A stretch of DNA of 64,000 nt, taken from assembly GCA_947175335.1 (NCBI GenBank), contig CAMWMF010000008.1:1-64000 (forward strand), in the 5' to 3' direction. The notes beneath the pieces are model-generated. The model did no database searches, had not been told where the DNA came from, and saw only the letters and a list, made by a program, of their open reading frames with translations. Shown in pieces: positions 17,165-25,536 of this stretch; within the stretch, counting starts at the first letter, position 1, and each line of letters begins with the position of its first letter. The translations under genes were made by a program, and so were the position numbers. This stretch comes from an uncultured Clostridia bacterium. Its GTDB lineage: Bacteria; Bacillota; Clostridia; Christensenellales; Pumilibacteraceae.

Positions 17165-17193
17165 ATAATACCAAAAAACACGCCGTCAGTCAA
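17165..17193 (-). promoter_or_regulatory. Promoter of the DUF3267 gene (leaderless geometry)
   Basis: Minus-strand TTGACT (17188-17193), 17 bp, TATTAT (17165-17170), then 6 bases and the ATG. The -35 overlaps the 3' end of hemW. Confidence 0.7.
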
Positions 17194-18295
17194 GCATCAA
17201 CTGCTCTATTATAGAATTCATAACGAACATTTTGTCGGGCGAAATTCTTATAGCACCGTCCGTGCAAATTAATAGTTTTTCGCTTTTCAGTATACTCAAA
17301 GCTTCAGCATTGCGTCCATTAAAATCATATCCGAAACGCTTCCGAAAATCGTCGGTCACTATGCCCTTTTCGGTGCGCATGCGCAGCATAACGTATTCGT
17401 TGTATAAGTCCTTGTCGGTCAAAGCGTAGCTTTCAGCTGTCGGTGAAGCGATATATTTTGTTATGTCGTCGCCATGCAAAAAACGAGTGCGAGCGCCGTC
17501 GTAACCATGCGCTGCAACGCCGAAACCGATATACGGCATACACTCCCAATATTTTTTATTGTGCTTGCTCTCCCGTCCGTTAAGTGCGAAATTGCTAACC
17601 TCGTAACGGGCAAAACAAAGCTCGGACAGCTTGTCATATGCCAAATCGTACAAATCGGCAACGCCGTCGTCGGACGGACTGTAGCCCTCATTATAAAGCG
17701 GAGTACCATCTTCCACCGTCAAAGCGTAAACGGAAACATGCGAGCAATACCGCGCCACCGTCGTTATGCTGTTTATTACGTCATCGCTTGTTTGTTCGGG
17801 CAATCCCAAAATTATGTCGGAAGAAATATTGTCGAACGAACGCGACAAAAGATCGACGGCTTTTATATAATCGGCATAAGTGTGCACCCTGCCTATCGCA
17901 CGCAAAACATTGTCGCACGACGATTGCAAGCCAATGCTTATTCGATTTACGCCGCAATCTTTACATTCGGCAATAAAATCGGTCGACACGCTTTCGGGAT
18001 TACACTCGACGGTTATTTCCGCACTGTCGCTCACGCGGAAATTATTCCTTACCGCGCTCATTATATCGGCTAGTCCACCACGAAAAAGACATGACGGCGT
18101 TCCCCCGCCTATATACACGGTATCTACATAGCCGTCCTTAAACGGACTGTCATTGATTTCTTTTATAAGCGCATCGACGTACGTTTTTTGCAACGAAAAA
18201 TCGGGCGTGGACACAAACGCGCAATATTTACATTTCGCCTTGCAAAACGGAATATGAACGTACACGCCGTAAGATTTTTCGGTATCTATCGTCAT
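17186..18295 (-). CDS. hemW: Radical SAM heme chaperone HemW-like protein
   Basis: Radical SAM protein of the coproporphyrinogen III oxidase-like family; characterised HemW proteins deliver heme rather than oxidise coproporphyrinogen. The 369-residue product has the 4Fe-4S motif CKAKCKYC within [18 protein letters not shown], the SAM-binding GGGTPS segment and NRISIGLQS, plus the C-terminal HemW domain ([20 protein letters not shown]). ATG 18295 overlaps the lepA stop by four bases (ATGA). This lepA-hemW pairing, ahead of hrcA-dnaK, is a common Bacillota arrangement. Confidence 0.92.
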   Translation of the reverse strand: MTIDTEKSYGVYVHIPFCKAKCKYCAFVSTPDFSLQKTYVDALIKEINDSPFKDGYVDTVYIGGGTPSCLFRGGLADIMSAVRNNFRVSDSAEITVECNPESVSTDFIAECKDCGVNRISIGLQSSCDNVLRAIGRVHTYADYIKAVDLLSRSFDNISSDIILGLPEQTSDDVINSITTVARYCSHVSVYALTVEDGTPLYNEGYSPSDDGVADLYDLAYDKLSELCFARYEVSNFALNGRESKHNKKYWECMPYIGFGVAAHGYDGARTRFLHGDDITKYIASPTAESYALTDKDLYNEYVMLRMRTEKGIVTDDFRKRFGYDFNGRNAEALSILKSEKLLICTDGAIRISPDKMFVMNSIIEQLMLD

Positions 18296-20097
18296 TTTTT
18301 GTCGTTATCGAGTTTAAGCACAGACATAAACGCTTCGGACGGGATCTCCACAGTGCCGAACTGGCGCATGCGCTTTTTGCCTTCCTTTTGCTTTTCCAAA
18401 AGCTTCTTTTTGCGCGTAACGTCACCGCCGTAACACTTAGCCAAAACGTCTTTGCGAAGCGCCTTAATCGTTTCACGCGCTATCACCTTTCCGCCTATTG
18501 CGGCTTGGATAGGAATTTCAAACAGCTTGCGAGGAATTACGTCCTTCAGCTTCTCCGCCATAGCACGACCGCGAGCATACGCCTTGTCGCGGTGCACTAT
18601 AATACTGAGCGCGTCGCAAATATCGCCGTTTAACATAATATCAAGCTTAACCAAATCGCTCTTGCGATAGCCCGCCTGTTCGTAATCGAAGCTGGCATAG
18701 CCGCGCGACCTGCTTTTAAGTCCGTCAAAAAAGTCGTAAACGATTTCGTTCAGCGGCATAGTGTACGTGATTAGCACGCGCGTTTTTTCTATATACGTCA
18801 TATTCAGGTACTCGCCGCGCTTGTCCTGGCAAAGCTCCATTATCGGCCCGATATATTCGGGAGGCGTGTATATGGACGCCGTAACGACAGGCTCTTCCAT
18901 GTAATCTATCTCGCCTGCAGGCGGAAGATTGGACGGATTGGTGACTTCGGTCATACCGTTAGCGGTATATACCTTGTACACAACTCCGGGCGCGGTAGTG
19001 ATTATATCGAGATCGAACTCGCGCTCCAAACGCTCCTCGATGATTTCCATGTGCAGCAGACCCAAAAATCCGCAACGGAACCCGAAACCGAGTGCCGACG
19101 ACGTTTCGGGCTCGTAAAATAGAGAAGCGTCGTTAAGTTTAAGCCGCTCCAAAGCGTCCTTTAAGTCCTCGTACTTTGATCCGTCGGCGGGATATATACC
19201 ACTGTAAACAACGGGCTTTACTTTTTTGTAGCCCGGGCACGGCTCAGCCGTGGGATTGTTGGCGTAAGTAATAGTGTCGCCGGGTGCCGTATCAGCAATA
19301 GACTTTATTGACGCGCACAGATATCCGACGTCGCCGGCCGATAATCTGTCTATCGATACCGGCTTGGGCTGGAACACGCCCACCTCGGTAACGTCGTACA
19401 CCTTGCCGTTAGACATCATGGTAATGCGGTCGCCCGCCTTTGCCGAGCCGTCCACTATACGCACAAGACAAACGGCGCCTTTGTAGTTGTCGTAATAAGA
19501 ATCGAATATCAAAGCTTTAAGCGGCTTATCTATATCGCCCTGCGGCGGCGGCACGTTTTTTGCTATCGCACGCAACACGTCGTCTATGTTTATGCCCTCT
19601 TTGGCGGAAATGCACGGCGCTTCATCGGCAGGCAAGCCGATAATATCCTCTATTTCTTGTTTTACCTCGTCTGGCCTGGCGGCGGGCAAATCTATTTTAT
19701 TGATTACCGGCACGATTTCTAAATTGTTGTCAAGCGCCAAGTATACGTTAGCCAACGTTTGAGCCTCCACACCTTGCGCGGAGTCCACAACCAAAACAGC
19801 TCCCTCGCAAGCTGCAAGCGAGCGCGACACCTCGTACGTAAAGTCGACATGCCCGGGTGTATCAATCAAATTAAACGTATATCTTTGACCTTCGTACTCG
19901 TAAAACATCCGTACCGGCGTGAGCTTAATGGTAATACCGCGCTCGCGCTCGATATCCATACTGTCCAACATTTGATCGGACAGCTCGCGCTTTGTAAGCG
20001 TAGCCGTGGCTTCCATAAGCCTGTCCGCAAGCGTCGATTTGCCGTGGTCGATATGCGCTATTATACAAAAATTGCGTATTAATTTTTGTCTATCCAT
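18292..20097 (-). CDS. lepA: Elongation factor 4 (LepA)
   Basis: Ribosome-bound GTPase related to EF-G, involved in back-translocation or 30S biogenesis depending on the study. The 601-residue product has G1 [10 protein letters not shown]3 DTPGHVDF, G4 NKID, EF-G-like domains II, III and V, and the LepA-specific C-terminal domain ([20 protein letters not shown]). The start [10 protein letters not shown] matches the family exactly, so ATG 20097 is secure, yet there is no Shine-Dalgarno sequence and the -10 box lies only 7 bases upstream. This is the best-supported leaderless gene in the window. Divergent from the glycerophosphodiesterase. Confidence 0.98.
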   Translation of the reverse strand: MDRQKLIRNFCIIAHIDHGKSTLADRLMEATATLTKRELSDQMLDSMDIERERGITIKLTPVRMFYEYEGQRYTFNLIDTPGHVDFTYEVSRSLAACEGAVLVVDSAQGVEAQTLANVYLALDNNLEIVPVINKIDLPAARPDEVKQEIEDIIGLPADEAPCISAKEGINIDDVLRAIAKNVPPPQGDIDKPLKALIFDSYYDNYKGAVCLVRIVDGSAKAGDRITMMSNGKVYDVTEVGVFQPKPVSIDRLSAGDVGYLCASIKSIADTAPGDTITYANNPTAEPCPGYKKVKPVVYSGIYPADGSKYEDLKDALERLKLNDASLFYEPETSSALGFGFRCGFLGLLHMEIIEERLEREFDLDIITTAPGVVYKVYTANGMTEVTNPSNLPPAGEIDYMEEPVVTASIYTPPEYIGPIMELCQDKRGEYLNMTYIEKTRVLITYTMPLNEIVYDFFDGLKSRSRGYASFDYEQAGYRKSDLVKLDIMLNGDICDALSIIVHRDKAYARGRAMAEKLKDVIPRKLFEIPIQAAIGGKVIARETIKALRKDVLAKCYGGDVTRKKKLLEKQKEGKKRMRQFGTVEIPSEAFMSVLKLDNDKK

Positions 20098-20104
20098 ACA
20101 TTGT

Positions 20105-20133
20105 ATTATATCACATAGCATTGAAAACGGCAA
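20105..20133 (-). promoter_or_regulatory. Promoter of lepA-hemW (leaderless geometry)
   Basis: Minus-strand TTGCCG (20128-20133), 17 bp, TATAAT (20105-20110), then ACAATGT and the lepA ATG. Confidence 0.78.
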
Positions 20134-20202
20134 TTATTTTGACCAAATAGCAACAAAAATAATTAAAATATCGTTATTTTCGGTAAATATACATAAAAAC
20201 TA

Positions 20203-20231
20203 TTGTAAAATAAATTTAAAGATGATATAAT
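20203..20231 (+). promoter_or_regulatory. Promoter of the glycerophosphodiesterase gene
   Basis: Plus-strand TTGTAA (20203-20208), 17 bp, TATAAT (20226-20231), followed by AAAGG six bases before ATG 20258. It diverges from the lepA promoter. Confidence 0.72.
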
Positions 20232-20257
20232 TGTATTAATACAGTTAAAGGTACAGT

Positions 20258-21007
20258 ATGGAAACAAAAACTTCATGGTTGCTTGACAAGCCAATTTCCC
20301 ACCGCGGCTTGCACGATACGGATAATATACCCGAAAACTCATTGCCTGCATTTGAGAATTCGGTAAAGAACGGTTACGCCATAGAGCTGGACGTTCGCAT
20401 AATAGATGACCAAACAGTCATAGTCTTTCACGACGAAAAATTGAGCCGAATGACAAACCGCGACGGCTATGTGTCTACATTAAAGATAGCGGACTTGGAC
20501 GAAATACGTTTACTCAAAACGGACTGCACAATCCCCACATTCGAACAAGTGTTGGAAACGGTAAACGGCAAAGTTCCCCTTTTGATAGAAATTAAAAAAG
20601 CAGAACAATCGTTTGCATTGGAAGATAAAATCATAGAAATGCTCAAAATCTACAACGGTGATTATGCCGTCCAGTCTTTCGATCCCATGTCTATGCACTA
20701 CTTCTACAAAAACGCACCGCATATTATGCGCGGACAGCTTTCGTCGTACTTCCATCACAACGATATAGACGCACCTCGTCGCGAAAAAAAGCGGCTTAAA
20801 AAGCTAAAATACAACGATATTTCTCATCCTAACTTTATATCGTACAAGGTTACCAACCTGCCCAACAAGTACGTAACAGCAACCGGACTGCCCGTAATTG
20901 CTTGGACGGTACGCGGCGAGCTGGAAGCGCAAAAAGCGCTTAAATTTTGCGACAACTATATTTTCGAAGGCTTTATGCCCCGCGTTAAGGACGAAGCGTT
21001 CGAATAA
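20258..21007 (+). CDS. Glycerophosphodiester phosphodiesterase family protein
   Basis: GDPD enzyme predicted to hydrolyse glycerophosphodiesters to glycerol 3-phosphate and an alcohol. The 249-residue TIM-barrel protein has the catalytic sequence SHRGLHDTDNIPENSLPAFE, the metal ligands in ELDVRI and the second histidine in VIVFHDEKLSRMTN, then IKK and ending YIFEGFMPRV. It has no signal peptide, so it should be cytoplasmic. First of the three plus-strand genes, with its own promoter and ribosome-binding site. Confidence 0.93.
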   Translation: METKTSWLLDKPISHRGLHDTDNIPENSLPAFENSVKNGYAIELDVRIIDDQTVIVFHDEKLSRMTNRDGYVSTLKIADLDEIRLLKTDCTIPTFEQVLETVNGKVPLLIEIKKAEQSFALEDKIIEMLKIYNGDYAVQSFDPMSMHYFYKNAPHIMRGQLSSYFHHNDIDAPRREKKRLKKLKYNDISHPNFISYKVTNLPNKYVTATGLPVIAWTVRGELEAQKALKFCDNYIFEGFMPRVKDEAFE

Positions 21008-21021
21008 TACGGCCTATACAT

Positions 21022-21543
21022 ATGAAATTCAGCTTATTAGCTTATTTGAAAAAACAAACAACTCTGGAATTTTTAAAATCCGTTGCTGTGGGTTTAGCGT
21101 CAAATGCGGTTGACTTTTTGTTGACCGCCGTATTTTTATATGCGTACGGTCATGAGCATTACGACGGTTTTTGGGGCGTCTTTTCGGGTGCGACGGTCGG
21201 CGGCCCTTATTCCCCGCAATTTTCGGTATACATAACCGCAACCGTAATCGGATACATTTCGGCAATACTTGTAAACTATTTACTCTCCTCAATCTTCGTA
21301 TTCAAGTACGGCAACGTAGGTAAAAACAAGTACGGATTTTTAAAGTTTATATTCTTCGCTGCAATCGGCTTGGGAATAACATCACTCTGCAGTTGGATAG
21401 GCTACGACCTAATCGGCGGCAATATTTGGGTAGTAAAATTGATAGTACAGCTAATAGTGTTTGTATACAACTTTATCACCCGCCGAATGTTTATATTCAA
21501 CGTAAACCTTATACGCGACGACGAAAATACGATAAATCTATAA
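21022..21543 (+). CDS. GtrA-like membrane protein
   Basis: Integral membrane protein of 173 residues with four hydrophobic helices (near 20-40, 72-95, 110-132 and 140-160). The segments FLKSVAVGLASNAVDFLLT, ILVNYLLSSIFVFKYG and FITRRMFIF match the GtrA/DPMS family, members of which translocate polyprenyl-linked sugars for glycosylation of surface polymers. The substrate is unknown. It lies 14 bp after the GDPD gene, so probably co-transcribed. There is no obvious ribosome-binding site ahead of the ATG. Confidence 0.85.
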   Translation: MKFSLLAYLKKQTTLEFLKSVAVGLASNAVDFLLTAVFLYAYGHEHYDGFWGVFSGATVGGPYSPQFSVYITATVIGYISAILVNYLLSSIFVFKYGNVGKNKYGFLKFIFFAAIGLGITSLCSWIGYDLIGGNIWVVKLIVQLIVFVYNFITRRMFIFNVNLIRDDENTINL

Positions 21544-21561
21544 TTATTTGAGAATAATTAT
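21540..21561 (+). repeat. Hairpin covering the start codon of the EF-Tu-like gene
   Basis: ATAATTATT, TGAG loop, AATAATTAT: perfect 9-bp arms that include the first two bases of ATG 21560. In RNA it would be an AU-only stem, weak but able to cover the start. Confidence 0.6.
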
Positions 21562-22177
21562 GAAACTGGCGGAAGTAAACGTATTATTCTATTCCGACAA
21601 GCGGAAATCGCTGCCCTGTCCATTTGATTACAGACCGCACTTTGTAATTGACGGCAACTATCTCGGCGTGCAGTTTGCAGAATGTGATTTGACAGAGTTT
21701 GACAAATTCGGAACGGCTATCGTAAAACTCGTATACGACGGCGTTGATTATTCCCCATTAACCGAAAACGCTATATTCGACATTGTCGAAGGCTCGACGG
21801 TCGTAGGAAAAGGATTTGTATGCGAAACAGTAGATATCGCAAGCATTTACAAATTGGGGTTACAAATAAATCTGCCGATAGAACTTCGAAATTCTAACGA
21901 TTTGGGATTTGACCCCAACGTAAATTATTCAGTCATAACAGGTCAATCGAAAATCGGAAATATGATGCTATATCAAGAAGATGGCTTTACTGAGTTTGTC
22001 TTTTCAATAGAATACGAAAGAATAAAAAAGTTTTCCAAAAAGAAAATAAAGGACGGCACACATTGGCACCCACATACATATCTTGAAGCGATTAATGATA
22101 TGATTGCATTTATGACTAATGATAAAGGATATTTTGAGAAAAACGGATTCTCATTTATAGTTAAACTTTTCAATTAA
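21560..22177 (+). CDS. Hypothetical protein with an EF-Tu domain III-like region
   Basis: A 205-residue soluble protein. Residues ~15-95 resemble the beta-barrel third domain of EF-Tu: DYRPHFVI (as in GYRPQF), LGVQFAEC, a strand pattern V-L-V-Y and FDIVEGSTVVGKGFV (as in FAIREGGRTVGAGVV). There is no GTPase domain. The C-terminal half (about 96-205) is unrecognised and ends in a Lys-rich helix and KNGFSFIVKLFN. ATG 21560 (MKLAEVNV) is preferred to the TTG at 21548. The DNA is AT-rich compared with core genes. It is the third gene of the plus-strand island and precedes a strong convergent terminator. Confidence 0.65.
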   Translation: MKLAEVNVLFYSDKRKSLPCPFDYRPHFVIDGNYLGVQFAECDLTEFDKFGTAIVKLVYDGVDYSPLTENAIFDIVEGSTVVGKGFVCETVDIASIYKLGLQINLPIELRNSNDLGFDPNVNYSVITGQSKIGNMMLYQEDGFTEFVFSIEYERIKKFSKKKIKDGTHWHPHTYLEAINDMIAFMTNDKGYFEKNGFSFIVKLFN

Positions 22178-22205
22178 AAATCGCGCCAATCGTGGCGCGA
22201 TTTTT
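22176..22205. terminator. Bidirectional rho-independent terminator
   Basis: Stem TCGCGCCA / TGGCGCGA with a 4-base loop (22181-22200), flanked by AAAAA and TTTTT. It serves the plus-strand island and the convergent minus-strand gene at 22225. Confidence 0.92.
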
Positions 22206-22224
22206 AATTTGGTTTTAATTTAGA

Positions 22225-22980
22225 TTAATCTGCTATGTGCTTGATATCGTATTCGAGCTTTTTGTAAATATCCATAACCGTCTTTGTTGACTTAAAGAAG
22301 TACGCGACGGCATACTTTACGCCCAAAAAAGCCGATATAATATTTTCGTAATCGTCGCCGTCTATTGCTCTGGTCAAGCCGTTCAAGCAAGCGGTGTATT
22401 CGGCACGCTCGATTGCGCCGGTTATTGTGCTGTCCGCAATATCCACAAGCGTAGCTATGCAGTCCAGTGCGTCGTTTTTGAGATCGGAGCGGAACTTGCC
22501 GTTTACTTCCTCGTACGCACCGTCGGCACTGCCTTTGAGCGGCATTGCAATAGAAATGGGCTGAGTAAACAAGTCGTTACAATACGAACGGAACGGCGTA
22601 ATAATTTCCAAGCAAAACCGTGCGTACGACTCGTTTATCATCGGGCTGTAAAAATAGGCTTCCAAAAAGTTTCTCAGCTCTATTTTTCCGCTGTCAATAT
22701 CCAGCAGTATGCGAAAAACAAGCGCTATCGCCTTTTTGGGTTCGGTCGGCAAAACGAACGTGCCGTTATTGACGCACGCGCTAAAAGTTTTGCTGTAATC
22801 AAACTCGTACAGCGAAGCGGCAAACATAGAATAGAGCTGTTTATTATCCGCAATGGATTTTAACAGCGCCGCGATTTTGCTTTCCGCCAGCACATATTTA
22901 CAGTTTTTAAGAGATTCACACGCAGACAAAAACTCGCCGAGTCCGTCCGACTTCATGCTCTCTAAATAATTCCGTCGCAT
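22225..22980 (-). CDS. Hypothetical protein, 251 residues
   Basis: I do not recognise this protein. It is predicted soluble, mostly helical, with no signal peptide or clear catalytic motif. It begins MRRNYLESMKSDGLGEFLS and ends YKKLEYDIKHIAD, with a Cys-containing repeat-free middle. The first ATG has no obvious ribosome-binding site. It lies 41 bp downstream of the HPr-like gene on the same strand, so the two may share a transcript. Codon use looks like the core genes. Confidence 0.75.
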   Translation of the reverse strand: MRRNYLESMKSDGLGEFLSACESLKNCKYVLAESKIAALLKSIADNKQLYSMFAASLYEFDYSKTFSACVNNGTFVLPTEPKKAIALVFRILLDIDSGKIELRNFLEAYFYSPMINESYARFCLEIITPFRSYCNDLFTQPISIAMPLKGSADGAYEEVNGKFRSDLKNDALDCIATLVDIADSTITGAIERAEYTACLNGLTRAIDGDDYENIISAFLGVKYAVAYFFKSTKTVMDIYKKLEYDIKHIAD

Positions 22981-23021
22981 AAACGCTCCGATATTCTTGT
23001 TTTATATTGCTTTAAGTATTA

Positions 23022-23252
23022 TTATTTAGCTATGTATTTGCCGATATCTTTAAGCAATTCGTCGCAATTGTCGTTATAGATTTCGCAAACGATAGGCTTG
23101 CCGAGGTCGAGCGAGAAAATGCCCAAAAGCGACTTAGCGTCGACTACGTACCTGCCGCTGTGCAAATCGATTTCGTAAGGATATGCGGACACTGCGTTTA
23201 CAAACTCTTTTACGCTATCCATGGTGGGGAAATAAACATTAACAGCTTTCAT
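23022..23252 (-). CDS. HPr-like protein lacking the phosphocarrier histidine
   Basis: A 76-residue HPr-fold protein. The second half has the HPr pattern DAKSLLGIFSLDLGKPI, where the Ser corresponds to the regulatory Ser-46 of PTS HPr. The N-terminal active-site motif GLHARPA is absent; the aligned region is TMDSVKEFVNAVS, so it cannot be the usual PEP-dependent phosphocarrier. Such HPr-like proteins are common in Clostridia with unknown roles; Crh of Bacillus is a known case of an HPr paralogue without the His. ATG 23252 has GGAGG and a good promoter. Confidence 0.8.
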   Translation of the reverse strand: MKAVNVYFPTMDSVKEFVNAVSAYPYEIDLHSGRYVVDAKSLLGIFSLDLGKPIVCEIYNDNCDELLKDIGKYIAK

Positions 23253-23287
23253 ATTAAACCTCCAAAGGTTGATTGATTGTTGTGCTT

Positions 23288-23316
23288 ATTCTAACACAAT
23301 TAAAGTTATTTTGCAA
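23288..23316 (-). promoter_or_regulatory. Promoter of the HPr-like gene
   Basis: Minus-strand TTGCAA (23311-23316), 17 bp, TAGAAT (23288-23293), with a GGAGGT site further down. Confidence 0.68.
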
Positions 23317-23370
23317 TACGTTTTACAAAAATCCTGTTAAAAGGATATGCACTTTATGCGCCTATTACGA

Positions 23371-24762
23371 CTACCCTATTATATACGCGTCGTTTTTGAC
23401 CAACGAGTTGAGTTCTTTAAGCTTTTCTTCATAGCCAGCTCTGCCGATCATAGCAAATGTGGCTTTTTTGCCTTCCTCAACACCCGGTTGGTTGAATGTG
23501 TCTATATTAAGGTACGAACCGGCAAACGCCGTTTGGTACATAAAGTACATCAAAAGCTCGCCTACCGTTTCGGCATTGACTTCGGGCAAAATAATGGTAA
23601 AGTTGGATCTGCCCGCTTTGGTAAGCGCAAACTCTGTGGACTTGCGTTCTGCCGTTATAAGCTCGTTGAGCGTGTGTCCTTTAAGGAAGTTGCCTACATC
23701 CGCGCTATCTTTGGGAATATCAACTGTCGCGCCGTATTTATCAACACCGATAAAGGTTACAACCTTGTCGTAAGGACCTTCGGTATAAAGCTGAACTTGA
23801 CTATGCTGGTCCGTAACACCGAGCGACTTTGCGGGCGTTTGTCCGCAGTTGACCGTTTTGCCCGCTTTATCCACCGCCTTGCCGAGCGATTCCGCCCAAA
23901 TCTGGCAGTAGAAGTCCGCCATGGTTTTAAGCCCGTCGGCGTACGGCATCATTACGGAAATATTTTTGCCCGCTTGCATGGACTTAACCTGTAAGAACGC
24001 GGTCATAAGCGCGGGATTTTGGTAAATATCTTTGCGCTCGCACGCCTCGCGCATTGCGCGCGCGCCTGCAAGCATGCTCTTAATATCGACACCCATAACG
24101 GCGAACGGCACAAGACCGACGTTGGAAAGCACGGAGAATCTTCCGCCAACGCCACACGGAATACCGAAGATCTTAAAACCTTCTTTTTTGGCTACGTTGT
24201 ACAGCGAGCCTTTACCGTCGGTAGTGGTGACAAAAATATGCTCCTTAGCCGCAGCTTCGCCAAGCTCTTTTTTGAGCAAGTTGTAAAGAATTATAAACTG
24301 GCTGAGCGTTTCACTCGTTTCGCCCGACTTGGTTATTACGTTAAAGTATGTAGTTTTAATATCAATTACATCAAGCAAGGACGCCATGCGTTCGGGATCT
24401 ACGTTATCCTCTACGTACAGCTTAGGTGCCTTGCGCATTTCCTTAGGCAGCTCGTTGTGGTGCAAGTGCAATAATGCGTTAAACACACAAATAGGACCAA
24501 GCGCCGATCCGCCGATACCAAGTACGACAAAGCTCGTCGCCTTTTCGCGGATAGACTTACCGAAAGCGCAAAGCTCGTCGGCGGCTTTATCGGAAATCAT
24601 AGGCGTTTCCGTCCATTCCTGCCAGCCCTTGCCGCTATTGCCGATAACGTCGGCATATGCCGCAGCATGAGCGGACTTAGCGCCGTCGATATCGGCTTTT
24701 TTAATGCCGTGTTCGCCTATTGCCGAGTCCATCATATTGTTGTAATCGAATTTAAGTTTCAT
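23371..24762 (-). CDS. pgi: Glucose-6-phosphate isomerase
   Basis: Interconverts glucose 6-phosphate and fructose 6-phosphate in glycolysis. The 463-residue product has VLGIGGSALGP, the phosphate-binding VITKSGETSETLSQF, FSVLSNVGLVPFAV (signature 1 region) and MPYADGLK, then the C-terminal INTFNQPGVEEGKK-type region (NIDTFNQPGVEEGK). Length and motifs match the Bacillota/short bacterial type. Single-gene unit with its own promoter; AAAGGAGATAT upstream of the ATG. Confidence 0.97.
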   Translation of the reverse strand: MKLKFDYNNMMDSAIGEHGIKKADIDGAKSAHAAAYADVIGNSGKGWQEWTETPMISDKAADELCAFGKSIREKATSFVVLGIGGSALGPICVFNALLHLHHNELPKEMRKAPKLYVEDNVDPERMASLLDVIDIKTTYFNVITKSGETSETLSQFIILYNLLKKELGEAAAKEHIFVTTTDGKGSLYNVAKKEGFKIFGIPCGVGGRFSVLSNVGLVPFAVMGVDIKSMLAGARAMREACERKDIYQNPALMTAFLQVKSMQAGKNISVMMPYADGLKTMADFYCQIWAESLGKAVDKAGKTVNCGQTPAKSLGVTDQHSQVQLYTEGPYDKVVTFIGVDKYGATVDIPKDSADVGNFLKGHTLNELITAERKSTEFALTKAGRSNFTIILPEVNAETVGELLMYFMYQTAFAGSYLNIDTFNQPGVEEGKKATFAMIGRAGYEEKLKELNSLVKNDAYIIG

Positions 24763-24789
24763 AAAAAATATCTCCTTTTACACGATAGC

Positions 24790-24819
24790 ATTATACCATG
24801 ACAACACCCCAAAAATCAA
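24790..24819 (-). promoter_or_regulatory. Promoter of pgi
   Basis: Minus-strand TTGATT (24814-24819), 18 bp, TATAAT (24790-24795). Confidence 0.68.
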
Positions 24820-24832
24820 GCGTTTTTATAGT

Positions 24833-24863
24833 AAAAAGCGCCAAGCATAGCAAGGCGCTTTTT
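24833..24863. terminator. Rho-independent terminator of hpf
   Basis: Stem AAAAAGCGCC / GGCGCTTTTT with an 11-base loop; T-run on both strands. It lies between hpf and the pgi promoter. Confidence 0.88.
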
Positions 24864-24879
24864 AGTGTTATTTTTCGTT

Positions 24880-25428
24880 TTACACCACGGTTTCTATAAG
24901 TCCGTAGTTTCCGTCGTTACGTACATACAAAACGTTGATGGAATTGGTTGATTTGTTAAGGAAAACATAGAAGTTATGTCCTACAAGCTCCAACTCCTCT
25001 ATCGCGTCGTCTATGGACATAGGGCTGAGCGTATAGCATTTGGAGCGCACAACCGCTTTATCTTCCGACACTTCCTCCTCGTCGACTTCCTCGGGTATAG
25101 AGAAGTCCTTACCGCGGAATTTTTTGGATTTGGATTCAAGTTTTTTATGATGACGAATAATTTGTTTTTCCAGCTTAGGCAAAGCAAGATCGATATTGTT
25201 GTACATATTATCGCTTGTAACCTCGGCGCGAAGCACCGTGCTGTCCAGCAAAATTGTCAGCTCCAACGTATAAAGGTCGTCGGTGCTGCGCGTATTGCCC
25301 TTTTTAAGGCCTATTTTGATGCGCGTATCGTCGGCAAAAAATTTATCCAGCTTTTGTACTTTCTTGTCGATAATCGTTTTGAGCTTGTCGCCGGCTTCAT
25401 AGTTTTTGCAAAGATATTCGATTGTCAT
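24880..25428 (-). CDS. hpf: Ribosome hibernation promoting factor, long form
   Basis: Long HPF of 182 residues, which stabilises 100S ribosome dimers in stationary phase. The N-terminal S30AE domain (1-~100) includes KLDKFFADDTRIKIGLKKG and YNNIDLALPKLEKQI. After a charged linker, the C-terminal dimerisation domain contains YTLSPMSIDDAIEELELVGHNFYVF and INVLYVRNDGNYGLIE. It starts at ATG 25428 with GGAGGG upstream. Monocistronic between a promoter and a terminator. Confidence 0.97.
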   Translation of the reverse strand: MTIEYLCKNYEAGDKLKTIIDKKVQKLDKFFADDTRIKIGLKKGNTRSTDDLYTLELTILLDSTVLRAEVTSDNMYNNIDLALPKLEKQIIRHHKKLESKSKKFRGKDFSIPEEVDEEEVSEDKAVVRSKCYTLSPMSIDDAIEELELVGHNFYVFLNKSTNSINVLYVRNDGNYGLIETVV

Positions 25429-25492
25429 AATTTCCCTCCGATATTAAAATTTTAATTGTAGTTGCGAGTTTTAAACCCGATTTACTATACAT

Positions 25493-25521
25493 AGTTTATC
25501 ATAAAAACAGTCGTTTGTAAA
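25493..25521 (-). promoter_or_regulatory. Promoter of hpf
   Basis: Minus-strand TTTACA (25516-25521), 17 bp, TAAACT (25493-25498). A sigma-B or sigma-H type promoter was not evident. Confidence 0.55.
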
Positions 25522-25536
25522 TGCCTTTTGAAAAAT

